From: Brevibacillus fortis
GTDB lineage: Bacteria > Bacillota > Bacilli > Brevibacillales > Brevibacillaceae
Assembly (NCBI RefSeq): GCF_003013395.1
Contig: NZ_PXZM01000031.1
Location: 62,001-126,000, forward strand
Reading direction: 5' to 3'
Length of the DNA stretch: 64,000 bases
A program made the position numbers and the translations under genes. Shown here piece by piece: positions 1 through 8,495 of the stretch (the stretch's first letter is position 1; every line of letters starts with the position of its first letter). The notes beneath the pieces were generated by a model that saw only the letters and a list, made by a program, of their open reading frames with translations, made no database searches and was not told where the DNA came from.

Positions 1-2867
1 TTCGTGGGCAAGAGACACTTGATGTAGTGCTGCGCAAATTCAAGGATTTTGCTGGCGATGCTATTCTTGTCGCGCACAACGCGGAGTTTGACAAAGCATT
101 CATCAACGCATGTGCGAAACGAATTGGCATGGAGCCGTGGAACAATCCATTTTTAGATACGTTGCCATTAGCTCGGTTGATGTACAAAGGAATGCGCAAT
201 TATCGTTTGGGATCTTTAGCCAAAAAGTTTAACGTGGATCTAATTAATGCTCACCGTGCGTTGGACGATACCGTGGCACTTGCCCAGGTGTTCCAGCAGA
301 TGTTAAAGGATATAAAGGAAGCACAGATCCAATCGCTCGCGGAGCTAAATGAAAAAAGCAACGAAGAGGCGGACTACAAGAGCGGCCGTCCATTCCATGC
401 GACGATTCTCGTGCAAAATAAAGAAGGCCTCAAAAATTTGTACAAGCTCGTAAGCCGCTCCCATGTGGAAACCTTCTTCCGTTGGCCTCGTATCCAGCGC
501 AGCCAGTTGACCAAGTACCGGGAAGGCTTGGTAATCGGGACAGCATGCAAAGACGGCGAGCTGATGCAATCGATTTTGCGCGGTAAGTCACCTGAAGAGC
601 TGAAAGAAGTTGCAGCTTTTTACGATTATATAGAATTACAACCCATTGCTCATTACTCACCTCTGTTGCGTAATGAAGAAATTCCATCGCTTGATACGAT
701 GAAGGGCTATCATCAAAAGATCGTAGAGATGGGAAAAGAACTCGGCAAGCTTGTCGTAGCGACAGGGGATGTGCATTTTCTGAATCCTCAGGACGAAATT
801 TTCCGTGATGTTTTCTTATTGTCAAAAGGTGATCCGACTGCAGGCAACCAGCCACCGCTTTACCTCCATACAACGGAAGAGATGTTAGAGTCGTTCTCCT
901 TTTTAGGGGAAGAGATCGCAAAAGAAATTGTCGTGACGAACACGAATGCAATCGCGGATATGATTGAGGATATTAGTCCAATTCCAGACAAGCTGTACAC
1001 GCCGATCATTGAAGGAGCGGACGACGAGCTACGTCAAATGTGCTATGACAAAGCGCGGTTGTTGTACGGCGATCCTTTGCCTGAGCTGGTAGAGCATCGT
1101 CTGGAAAAAGAACTGAACAGTATCATCAAGCACGGTTTTGGTGTGATTTATTTAATTTCGCAACGCTTGGTAACAAAGTCGTTGAATGATGGTTATCTGG
1201 TAGGTTCACGTGGGTCCGTAGGTTCTTCTTTTGTCGCAACGATGTCTGAAATTACGGAGGTAAATCCATTACCGCCACACTATCGTTGCCCAAGCTGCAA
1301 GCACAGTGAATTCATCACAGACGGTTCTATCGCCTCCGGTTTTGACTTGGAGGACAAGGCATGCACCGAATGTGGTACCAGCTATGCCAAGGATGGACAA
1401 GATATTCCGTTCGAAACGTTCCTTGGGTTTAAAGGGGACAAGGTACCGGATATTGACTTGAACTTTTCCGGAGACTATCAGCCACGCGCTCACAAGTACA
1501 CACAAGAGCTGTTCGGACCAGAATACGTTTATCGTGCCGGAACGATTGGTACTGTTGCGGAAAAAACAGCGTATGGATACGTGCGAAAATATGCCGATGA
1601 ACGAGGCATGACCTTGCGTAATGCGGAGATCTCTCGGATCGTGAACGGGTGCACAGGTGTAAAAAGAACGACAGGACAGCATCCAGGCGGAATTATTGTA
1701 GTTCCAGATTACATGGAGATTGAGGATTTCTGTCCGATACAGTTCCCGGCGGACGACAATGAGTCAGAATGGCGTACGACACATTTCGACTTCCACTCCA
1801 TTCACGATAACTTGCTGAAACTCGATATTCTGGGACACGATGATCCGACCGTCATTCGTATGCTGCAGGACTTGACGGGGATGGACCCTAAGACCATTCC
1901 ACTCGACGATAAAAAGACCATGTCCATCTTCAGCACCACCGAAGCGTTGGGGGTCACACCGGAACAAATCGGTACAAACATGGGGACACTTGGCATTCCG
2001 GAGTTTGGTACCAAATTCGTTCGTCAGATGTTAGAAGACACGAAACCGACTACATTTGCCGAGCTCGTTCAGATTTCTGGACTATCACACGGTACGGACG
2101 TTTGGTTGAACAATGCGCAAGACTTAATCCGCAATGGAACTTGCAAGCTGCCAGACGTAATTGGTTGTCGTGACGATATCATGGTGTACTTGATTTACAA
2201 AGGGCTAGAACCTTCTCGTGCCTTTAAAATCATGGAGTCCGTGCGTAAGGGTAAAGGGGTTCCTGAGGACGATCAGGAAGAAATGCGCAATAACAATGTG
2301 CCAGAATGGTATATTCAGTCGTGCCAGCGAATCAAGTACATGTTCCCGAAGGCGCATGCGACCGCATACGTTATGATGGCTGTACGGATTGCATATTTCA
2401 AGGTTCATCGGCCACTTGAGTTTTACGCAACCTACTTCACTGTTCGCGCAGATGATTTTGACATCCCACTAATGGTCAAAGGCTCAGCAGCGATTAAACA
2501 AAAGATCGAAGAGATCGAGGGCAAGGGGCACGATGCACAGCCTAAGGAAAAAGCGTTGCTGACTGTATTGGAGATGGCGCTGGAGATGATAGAGCGTGGC
2601 TTCCGTTTTACCAACGTCGATTTGTATAAATCAGACGCCACTCGCTTCTTGATCGAGGGTGAATCCTTGATAGCTCCATTTAACGCCCTGCCTGGTTTAG
2701 GGACGAACGCAGCGATCAGTATCGTGCAAGCGAGAGAGCACGGAGAATTTTTGTCTAAGGAAGACCTCCTATCCCGTTCTCGCATCTCCAAGACCATATT
2801 GGAGTTCTTGGACGAGCAGGGTGCACTCAAAGGATTGCCGGAGTCTAATCAGCTATCCTTGTTCTAA
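1..2867 (+). CDS. polC: DNA polymerase III alpha subunit PolC (5' partial)
   Basis: Replicative Gram-positive DNA polymerase III with built-in proofreading. The window opens inside the gene; the reading frame starts at base 3 and runs to the stop at 2865-2867, so roughly the last 955 of the usual ~1440 residues are present. In order I see the end of the DnaQ-like exonuclease (HNAEFD near base 79, HRALDD near 253), the C-terminal half of the PHP domain (about 380-1000), the polymerase palm with PDIDLNFSGDY at about 1447-1480, and a zinc-binding pair CPSC / CTEC (about 1288 and 1362). The exonuclease inserted inside the PHP domain is the PolC arrangement, distinct from DnaE. The C-terminus ends in a QLSLF-type beta-clamp binding motif, as expected. 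In B. subtilis polC also sits directly before rimP-nusA. Confidence 0.98.
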   Translation, partial: RGQETLDVVLRKFKDFAGDAILVAHNAEFDKAFINACAKRIGMEPWNNPFLDTLPLARLMYKGMRNYRLGSLAKKFNVDLINAHRALDDTVALAQVFQQMLKDIKEAQIQSLAELNEKSNEEADYKSGRPFHATILVQNKEGLKNLYKLVSRSHVETFFRWPRIQRSQLTKYREGLVIGTACKDGELMQSILRGKSPEELKEVAAFYDYIELQPIAHYSPLLRNEEIPSLDTMKGYHQKIVEMGKELGKLVVATGDVHFLNPQDEIFRDVFLLSKGDPTAGNQPPLYLHTTEEMLESFSFLGEEIAKEIVVTNTNAIADMIEDISPIPDKLYTPIIEGADDELRQMCYDKARLLYGDPLPELVEHRLEKELNSIIKHGFGVIYLISQRLVTKSLNDGYLVGSRGSVGSSFVATMSEITEVNPLPPHYRCPSCKHSEFITDGSIASGFDLEDKACTECGTSYAKDGQDIPFETFLGFKGDKVPDIDLNFSGDYQPRAHKYTQELFGPEYVYRAGTIGTVAEKTAYGYVRKYADERGMTLRNAEISRIVNGCTGVKRTTGQHPGGIIVVPDYMEIEDFCPIQFPADDNESEWRTTHFDFHSIHDNLLKLDILGHDDPTVIRMLQDLTGMDPKTIPLDDKKTMSIFSTTEALGVTPEQIGTNMGTLGIPEFGTKFVRQMLEDTKPTTFAELVQISGLSHGTDVWLNNAQDLIRNGTCKLPDVIGCRDDIMVYLIYKGLEPSRAFKIMESVRKGKGVPEDDQEEMRNNNVPEWYIQSCQRIKYMFPKAHATAYVMMAVRIAYFKVHRPLEFYATYFTVRADDFDIPLMVKGSAAIKQKIEEIEGKGHDAQPKEKALLTVLEMALEMIERGFRFTNVDLYKSDATRFLIEGESLIAPFNALPGLGTNAAISIVQAREHGEFLSKEDLLSRSRISKTILEFLDEQGALKGLPESNQLSLF

Positions 2868-2900
2868 GGCCTACAGTCAAGGCAGACAGTCATCCAAAGG

Positions 2901-2929
2901 TTGTCAGCGGAGGGCTGTTATGCTATAAT
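2901..2929 (+). promoter_or_regulatory. SigA promoter of the rimP-nusA-infB operon
   Basis: A -35 box TTGTCA (2901-2906) and a perfect -10 box TATAAT (2924-2929) are separated by 17 bases, with an extended TGC just before the -10. It lies in the 167-base gap between polC and rimP, about 105 bases upstream of the rimP start, so the transcript should have a leader of about 100 bases. Confidence 0.8.
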
Positions 2930-3034
2930 TTTTTTGGAAATACTGGTTTTATACGCATGGCTGATCGAGAGTGGGGAAACCCACTCTTTCTTTCTGGCTA
3001 CACCTCATGGTTCAAATGAGAAGGAGGTACTTGC

Positions 3035-3493
3035 TTGAGCAAGGTAACGAGCATCGTCACTGAACTCGTCACGCCCATTGTTGAAGAAGTGGGCCTGGAG
3101 CTGGTTGACATCGAGTACAAAAAGGAAGGCAGCAACTGGTTTCTGCGCGTGTTTATCGACAATGAAACTGGCAACATCGACATTGATGACTGCCGCCTTG
3201 TCAGCGAGAAGCTGAGCGAAAAACTAGACGAAGTAGATCCCATCCCTACTGCATACTTTTTAGAAGTATCTTCGCCGGGTGCTGAGCGCCCATTGCGCAA
3301 GGATAAGGATTTCACGAAAGCTGTCGGCAGAAATGTGCATATCACAACAAAAGAGCCAATAGAAGGTGCAACCACGTTCGAAGGCGAACTGATATCCTAT
3401 GAGGATGGCAAGCTGACAGTAAAAGAAGCAAAGAAAACGTATGTAATTTCCCAAGAGCAAATTGACACGGCAAGAATGGCAATTATTTTTTAG
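3035..3493 (+). CDS. rimP: Ribosome maturation factor RimP
   Basis: Assembly factor for the 30S subunit, acting on the S12/S19 region late in 16S maturation. The 152-residue product has the usual length and the family motif EVSSPGAERPL at residues 76-86, followed by the C-terminal SH3-like domain ending in DTARMAIIF. The start is a TTG at 3035, chosen because AAGGAGGT at 3021-3028 sits six bases upstream; no ATG fits. It is the first gene of the operon and precedes nusA, the usual arrangement in most bacteria. Confidence 0.95.
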   Translation: MSKVTSIVTELVTPIVEEVGLELVDIEYKKEGSNWFLRVFIDNETGNIDIDDCRLVSEKLSEKLDEVDPIPTAYFLEVSSPGAERPLRKDKDFTKAVGRNVHITTKEPIEGATTFEGELISYEDGKLTVKEAKKTYVISQEQIDTARMAIIF

Positions 3494-3546
3494 TTGTCGC
3501 AGCCAGTGTTAGCCCGTGGTAAGTAAAGGAGGAGGCAACGAAAGTC

Positions 3547-4638
3547 ATGAACGGCGATTTTATCGAGGCTTTAGAAGCCATTGAGAGAGAGAAAGGCATC
3601 ACCAAAGACGTACTGATCGAGGCCATCGAAGCGGCTCTTATCTCTGGATACAAACGTAACTTCAACTCGGCCCAAAATGTGCGGGTGGATGTAAATCGTC
3701 ATTCAGGTATGGTGCGTGTGTTTGCGCGGAAGAGCGTAGTCGAAGAGGTTTTGGACGTGCGGCTTGAGATCTCTCAAGAAGCAGCACAAGAAATCGATCC
3801 TAACTTCCGTCTGGAGGACATCGTAGAAATCGAGGTAACGCCTCGTGATTTCGGTCGTATTGCCGCTCAGACAGCGAAGCAAGTGGTTACACAGCGCATT
3901 CGTGAAGCGGAGCGCGGTTTGATCTACAGCGAGTTTATTGAGCGTGAAGACGATATCGTAACTGGCGTCGTTCAACGTATGGACGCTCGCAATTATTACA
4001 TTGATCTGGGTAAGGCTGAAGCTGTTATGCCGATCACTGAAAAAATGCCATCCGAAGATTTTAAATCACAAGATCGGGTGAAGGCATACATCATCAAAGT
4101 AGAGAAAACCACTAAAGGACCGCAAATCGTCGTTTCCCGTACTCACCCGGGGCTCTTGAAGCGCCTCTTTGAATTAGAAGTGCCAGAAATATATGACGGT
4201 GTGGTTGAAATCAAGTCTGTAGCACGTGAAGCAGGTGATCGTTCGAAGATTGCTGTTCATTCGATCAATGCAGATGTAGATCCAGTTGGAGCATGTGTGG
4301 GTCCAAAGGGCATGCGTGTCCAAACGATCGTTACAGAGCTTAAAGGCGAGAAGATCGACATTGTTCGTTGGTCTGAAGATCCAGCCGAGTACGTAGCCAA
4401 TGCACTTAGCCCTGCAAAGGTGCTGCATGTTGAGGTTAACGTTGCGGAGAAGGTTACACGTGTGATCGTTCCCGATTATCAATTGTCACTGGCGATTGGT
4501 AAGCGCGGCCAAAACGCACGTCTAGCAGCAAAGCTGACCGGCTGGAAGATCGATATCAAGAGCGAGTCCCAAGCCGACCAAGAAGGCATCGCTTATCCAA
4601 AAGAAGTAGAGAGCGATGAAGGGACGGACAACGAATAA
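3547..4638 (+). CDS. nusA: Transcription termination/antitermination factor NusA
   Basis: RNA polymerase-bound elongation factor that promotes pausing and intrinsic termination and, in other contexts, antitermination. The 363-residue protein carries the N-terminal RNAP-binding domain (about 1-125), an S1 domain (about 130-200, starting GVVQRMDARNYYIDLG) and two KH domains (about 200-345, with the signatures VGPKGMRVQ and IGKRGQNARLA). It ends in a short acidic tail and lacks the extra C-terminal repeats of proteobacterial NusA, as normal for Firmicutes. AAGGAGGAGG lies upstream of the ATG at 3547. Second gene of the operon, 53 bases after rimP. Confidence 0.98.
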   Translation: MNGDFIEALEAIEREKGITKDVLIEAIEAALISGYKRNFNSAQNVRVDVNRHSGMVRVFARKSVVEEVLDVRLEISQEAAQEIDPNFRLEDIVEIEVTPRDFGRIAAQTAKQVVTQRIREAERGLIYSEFIEREDDIVTGVVQRMDARNYYIDLGKAEAVMPITEKMPSEDFKSQDRVKAYIIKVEKTTKGPQIVVSRTHPGLLKRLFELEVPEIYDGVVEIKSVAREAGDRSKIAVHSINADVDPVGACVGPKGMRVQTIVTELKGEKIDIVRWSEDPAEYVANALSPAKVLHVEVNVAEKVTRVIVPDYQLSLAIGKRGQNARLAAKLTGWKIDIKSESQADQEGIAYPKEVESDEGTDNE

Positions 4639-4640
4639 TC

Positions 4641-4931
4641 ATGAAGCAAAAAAAGATCCCGTTGCGTAAGTGCATTGTTTGCCAAGGAATGTTTCCGAAA
4701 AAGGAATTAATCCGCGTCGTCCGGACGCCAGAAGAAGAGATCATTATCGATCTTACTGGAAGGGCGGCGGGACGCGGTACCTATGTGTGTCGGCAGGAAA
4801 GCTGTCTGAAGCCGGATGCGTTCGCATCGGGAAAATGGAAAAAAGTGCTGGAACGTGCCCTCAATATGTCCATCTCCCAAGAAAAGTATGATGCTTTCCG
4901 TGAGAAATGGCTGGAGATGATGGGAAAATGA
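4641..4931 (+). CDS. rnpM: YlxR family RNA-binding protein RnpM
   Basis: Small basic protein of the YlxR (DUF448) family, 96 residues. The B. subtilis homologue has been described as a modulator of RNase P (RnpM). Visible hallmarks are RKCIVCQGMFPKKELIRVVR near the N-terminus, the GRAAGRGTYVC motif at about residues 44-54 and a second CxxxxC element. Four cysteines in CxxC...CxxxxC spacing suggest a metal or structural site, which is an inference. It starts two bases after the nusA stop codon and its stop overlaps the ylxQ start, so translation is probably coupled. Confidence 0.92.
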   Translation: MKQKKIPLRKCIVCQGMFPKKELIRVVRTPEEEIIIDLTGRAAGRGTYVCRQESCLKPDAFASGKWKKVLERALNMSISQEKYDAFREKWLEMMGK

Positions 4932-5227
4932 CCCCAAAAGCAGCACAATTACTCGGATTGGCGATGCGTGCGAGAAAGATCGTCACTGGGGAGGAACTGG
5001 TCATTACCGCTATTCGTAATGGGCAGGCCCGCCTGGTTTTGCTCGCATCAGATGCATCAGACAATACCGCCAAGAAAGTAAAGGATAAATGTTCCTATTA
5101 CGGTGTCTCATGTGTAACCACTGGCGACCGACATTCATTGGGACACGCAATCGGAAAAGATGGGCGCGTTACCGTGGCGGTAACCGATGGGAAATTGGCC
5201 GAAAGCATTCAGCGTCTGCTCACCTAA
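4928..5227 (+). CDS. ylxQ: L7Ae/L30e-family ribosomal-type protein YlxQ
   Basis: A 99-residue K-turn-binding protein of the L7Ae/L30e fold found in the Firmicute nusA-infB operon; annotated in various genomes as YlxQ or RplGA. The family fold is visible as GLAMRARKIVTGEELV (residues 9-24), the strand LVLLASDASDNTAKKV and a closing IGKDGRVTVAVTD element. I place the start at ATG 4928, which overlaps the rnpM stop codon (ATGA). An in-frame GTG lies 21 bases further upstream, inside rnpM, but would add a segment with no family match. RNA target unknown from sequence. Confidence 0.9.
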   Translation: MTPKAAQLLGLAMRARKIVTGEELVITAIRNGQARLVLLASDASDNTAKKVKDKCSYYGVSCVTTGDRHSLGHAIGKDGRVTVAVTDGKLAESIQRLLT

Positions 5228-5248
5228 CTTAGAAAGGGTGAAGTATAT

Positions 5249-7822
5249 TTGAAGACACGTGTGTATGAATATGCCAAACAGCACAACATGAGCAGCAAGG
5301 AAATCCTCAATTTGCTAAAGCGATTGAATATAGAAGTAGCAAATCATATGAGTATCATGGAAGAAGGGACGATTAAGCGGATCGAGGATCACATGGCCAA
5401 ATTGCGTTCTGGTGCCAAACCGGAAACGCGTAGCACACCTAGTGATGCAAGACCCAAACAAACGGACGATCAACGACGCCCCAACGACTCCAGAGGACAA
5501 CAGATCAAACCCCAGCAGCAAGCGGGGCAAGCTCAAACGGTTAGAAATGACAAACCAAATAACGATCGTGGAGGAAGTACCTCAAACACCAATCGTCCAG
5601 CTATCAACAGTGGAGGTAGCAATTCCGATCAAAATAGTCCTCAGCATGGAAAAAATCAGGGGAAGAATCAGGAGAGAAAACCAAACAATATGAGAAGTCA
5701 ACCTGCAAAGCCGACTGACCGCAAGCCACAGAACAATCAGCAACGCTCTCAGAACCAACAAAGACCGCAAAACCAGCAACGCCCACAAAATCAACAAAGA
5801 CCACAAAACCAACAGCGTCCTCAACAGCAATCCGCTGCGAATCAGACAGAGGGTCGCACTGGGGAAGAGTTTGAAGATAAAGTGAACCTTCCTTCAAACG
5901 TGGGTACGGAAAAACGTGAGAAAATCAAAAAGGCACCACAAACTCAAAAGACTTTTGAAGATAATAAAAAAAGTCAGCCGTTCCGTGGTGGTGGTAATAA
6001 CCGCTACAACAACAACCGCCGTGGCAATAATTCGCGTGGTGGTCAAAAGGCACCGCGTCCTGTTTTTGACCCACCAACAAAGATCACATTTACAGAGTCT
6101 TTGACTGTAAACGAATTGGCTGTTAAGCTTCGCAAAGAACCTGCAGAAGTAATCAAAAAGTTGTTTAACTTGGGGATCATGGCAACGATTAACCAATACC
6201 TCGATCGCGATGCCATTGAACTCATTTGCACGGATTACGGTATTGAAGTCGAAGAAAAAATCATCATCGATGAGACTAACTTCGAGACGTTGGAAGAAGT
6301 TGATGCACCAGAAAGCCTTTTGGAACGCCCGGCTGTTGTTACGATCATGGGTCACGTTGACCACGGGAAGACAACTTTGCTCGATGCGATCCGCTCTACC
6401 AACGTGGTAGCAGGAGAAGCAGGCGGAATTACCCAGCACATTGGTGCCTACCAAGTCGAGATTAAAGGAAAGAAAATTACTTTCCTGGATACTCCAGGTC
6501 ACGCGGCCTTCACAACCATGCGTGCTCGTGGTGCTCAAATTACAGACATTACCATTCTGGTAGTTGCAGCAGATGATGGTGTTATGCCGCAAACCGTAGA
6601 GGCAATCAGCCATGCAAAAGCGGCAAATGTTCCTATCATCGTAGCGGTAAACAAGATTGATAAACCAGAAGCCAATATGGATCGTATCAAGCAAGAGTTG
6701 ACCGAGTATGAGCTGGTTGCCGAAGAGTGGGGCGGCGAGACGATTTTCTCCCCATTGTCCGCAAAGCAACGTACAGGTATTGAAGAACTGCTTGAGTACA
6801 TCTTGCTCGTATCCGAAGTACAAGAACTGAAAGCAAACCCAGACAAGCGTGCTCGTGGTACTGTAGTGGAAGCAGAGCTTGACAAGGGACGCGGTCCAGT
6901 TGCAACCATCCTGGTTCAACAAGGTACTCTCCGCGTAGGTGATCCTATCGTTGTAGGTTCTGCCTTCGGTCGTGTACGTGCCATGGTTAACGATAAAGGA
7001 CGCCGCCTGAAGGAAGCTGGTCCATCTACCCCAGTAGAAATTACTGGTCTGAATGATGTACCACAAGCAGGTGACCAATTCCGTGTCTTTGAAGACGAGA
7101 AAAAGGCTCGCGCAATCGGGGAAGCACGTGCATCCAAGCAGCGTGAATCCGAGCGTCGTGAGAGCTCCCGCGTATCTTTGGATGACTTGTTCCAACACAT
7201 CCAAGAAGGCGACATCAAAGAGTTGAACCTGATTGTAAAAGGTGACGTACAAGGTTCTGTAGAAGCTCTGCGCGGTTCTTTGGAAAAAATCGATGTCAAC
7301 GGCACGCGTGTGAAAATCATTCATACAGGTGCTGGGGCGATTACGGAATCCGATGTTACCTTGGCAAATGCTTCGAATGCCATCATCATTGGTTTCAACG
7401 TACGTCCTGAACCGAATGCACGCAGCATGGCTGAACAAGAGAAAATCGACATTCGCCTGCACCGTGTCATCTACACTGTAATCGAAGAGATCGAGTCTGC
7501 TCTCAAAGGTATGCTTGATCCAGTCTTCAAAGAAAATATTATCGGCCAAGCTGAGATTCGTGAAGTGTTCAAAGTATCCAAAGTCGGAAACATTGCAGGT
7601 TGCTATGTGACTGAAGGTAAATTGAGCCGCGATGCTGGTGCGCGTTTGATCCGTGAAGGCATTGTGATTTATGAAGGTAAGCTCGATACCCTCAAGCGCT
7701 TCAAAGATGATGCGAAAGACGTTGCAGCTGGCTATGAGTGCGGTCTGACTTTGGAACGCTTCAATGACCTCAAAATCGGCGACGTAATCGAAGCATTCGT
7801 CATGGTTGAAGTGAAACAATAA
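5249..7822 (+). CDS. infB: Translation initiation factor IF-2
   Basis: GTPase that delivers initiator fMet-tRNA to the 30S subunit and promotes subunit joining. 857 residues. An IF2-N module occupies residues 1-55, followed by a disordered tail of about 210 residues that is rich in Q, N, R and P and repetitive, a second IF2-N module (about 275-330), then the GTPase domain with GHVDHGKT (368-375), DTPGHAAF and NKID, and the C-terminal domains that bind fMet-tRNA. The TTG start at 5249 is eight to ten bases after AGAAAGGGTG. Internal initiation giving shorter isoforms, known for IF-2 in E. coli and B. subtilis, is possible but no site stands out. The next gene overlaps the stop codon by one base. 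Confidence 0.98.
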   Translation: MKTRVYEYAKQHNMSSKEILNLLKRLNIEVANHMSIMEEGTIKRIEDHMAKLRSGAKPETRSTPSDARPKQTDDQRRPNDSRGQQIKPQQQAGQAQTVRNDKPNNDRGGSTSNTNRPAINSGGSNSDQNSPQHGKNQGKNQERKPNNMRSQPAKPTDRKPQNNQQRSQNQQRPQNQQRPQNQQRPQNQQRPQQQSAANQTEGRTGEEFEDKVNLPSNVGTEKREKIKKAPQTQKTFEDNKKSQPFRGGGNNRYNNNRRGNNSRGGQKAPRPVFDPPTKITFTESLTVNELAVKLRKEPAEVIKKLFNLGIMATINQYLDRDAIELICTDYGIEVEEKIIIDETNFETLEEVDAPESLLERPAVVTIMGHVDHGKTTLLDAIRSTNVVAGEAGGITQHIGAYQVEIKGKKITFLDTPGHAAFTTMRARGAQITDITILVVAADDGVMPQTVEAISHAKAANVPIIVAVNKIDKPEANMDRIKQELTEYELVAEEWGGETIFSPLSAKQRTGIEELLEYILLVSEVQELKANPDKRARGTVVEAELDKGRGPVATILVQQGTLRVGDPIVVGSAFGRVRAMVNDKGRRLKEAGPSTPVEITGLNDVPQAGDQFRVFEDEKKARAIGEARASKQRESERRESSRVSLDDLFQHIQEGDIKELNLIVKGDVQGSVEALRGSLEKIDVNGTRVKIIHTGAGAITESDVTLANASNAIIIGFNVRPEPNARSMAEQEKIDIRLHRVIYTVIEEIESALKGMLDPVFKENIIGQAEIREVFKVSKVGNIAGCYVTEGKLSRDAGARLIREGIVIYEGKLDTLKRFKDDAKDVAAGYECGLTLERFNDLKIGDVIEAFVMVEVKQ
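5741..5830 (+). repeat. Tandem QNQQRP-coding repeat inside infB
   Basis: About seven near-identical copies of an 15-18 base unit that encodes QNQQRP (variants QNQQRS, QQQS) occur back to back in the linker of IF-2. Copies differ mostly at third codon positions (CAA/CAG, CGT/CGC/AGA), so the repeat is kept at protein level and not as recent DNA duplication. Confidence 0.8.
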
Positions 7823-8103
7823 TGATAGCAGGTGTGCAGATTGAACTGTTTCTGCCCGCTAGCCAAAACCTGAAAGAAAAACGGGCCATCGTCAAAAGTC
7901 TGATCGGCAAGCTGCGGAGCCGATTTCATGTCTCCGCGGCAGAGGTGGCTTATCTCGAGCAATGGCAGCGTACCGTGTTAGGTATCGCTGCCGTTGCTAA
8001 TGAGATCTCTTTTTTACAACAAGAAATGCAGGCTGTCATTCGATTCGTGGAAAACCATCCAGAGGTAGAGTTGATTCGCGTGGATACGGAATACTACGAT
8101 TAA
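7822..8103 (+). CDS. ylxP: DUF503 family protein YlxP
   Basis: Conserved 93-residue protein found between infB and rbfA in Firmicutes; function not established. The family signature is recognisable: SQNLKEKRAIVKSLIGKLRSRF (residues 14-35), then VSAAEVAYLEQWQRT and a C-terminal ending of valine/glutamate-rich beta strand. A ferredoxin-like fold is known for the family. Its ATG overlaps the infB stop (TAATG), so it is translated by coupling. Position suggests a role near ribosome biogenesis, an inference only. Confidence 0.88.
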   Translation: MIAGVQIELFLPASQNLKEKRAIVKSLIGKLRSRFHVSAAEVAYLEQWQRTVLGIAAVANEISFLQQEMQAVIRFVENHPEVELIRVDTEYYD

Positions 8104-8129
8104 AGAGCAGTCAGCGGAGGTGAAAATCG

Positions 8130-8495
8130 ATGAACAAAACACGGATTAGCCGCGTAGGCGAAGAAATCAAAAAAGAATTGAGCCTCGTATTGCAGCGTGG
8201 ACTCAAAGATCCTCGTGTCGGTTTCGTAACGGTAACAGATGTAGAGGTAAGCAGTGACCTGCAATTGGCAAAAGTATTTGTCAGCATTTTTGGCAGTGAG
8301 GAAGAGCGTAAAGCTTCTCTTGCCGGTTTGACAAAAGCAAAAGGTTACTTGCGTACGGAGATCGGGAAACGCGTAAAGCTACGTCACATTCCTGATTTTG
8401 TATTCAAGCTGGACGAGTCAATTGACTATGGCAGCAAAATTGAATCAATCCTGCGGGAAATCTCCACAGAGGGAGAGAAACAGGATGAATCCTAA
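8130..8495 (+). CDS. rbfA: 30S ribosome-binding factor RbfA
   Basis: Late 30S maturation factor with a single KH-like fold. 121 residues, normal length. The family motifs RVGEEIKKELS (7-17), GFVTVTDVEVSSDLQLAKVFVS and the C-terminal RHIPDFVFKLDESIDYGSKI are all present. A GGAGGTGA box at 8116-8123 precedes the ATG. The last 11 bases overlap the start of nrnA. Operon partner of infB and truB, as in most bacteria. Confidence 0.97.
   Translation: MNKTRISRVGEEIKKELSLVLQRGLKDPRVGFVTVTDVEVSSDLQLAKVFVSIFGSEEERKASLAGLTKAKGYLRTEIGKRVKLRHIPDFVFKLDESIDYGSKIESILREISTEGEKQDES

Noticed and set aside
5741..5830. Possible CRISPR-like or minisatellite array
   Set aside because: The units are contiguous, have no spacers, are in frame and encode QNQQRP with synonymous variation, so this is a protein-level repeat in infB.
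5894..7819. A 641-codon open frame on the minus strand opposite infB
   Set aside because: It mirrors the highly conserved infB coding sequence, has biased cysteine/phenylalanine-rich composition, no ribosome binding site and no recognisable domain. It is a by-product of codon usage on the other strand.
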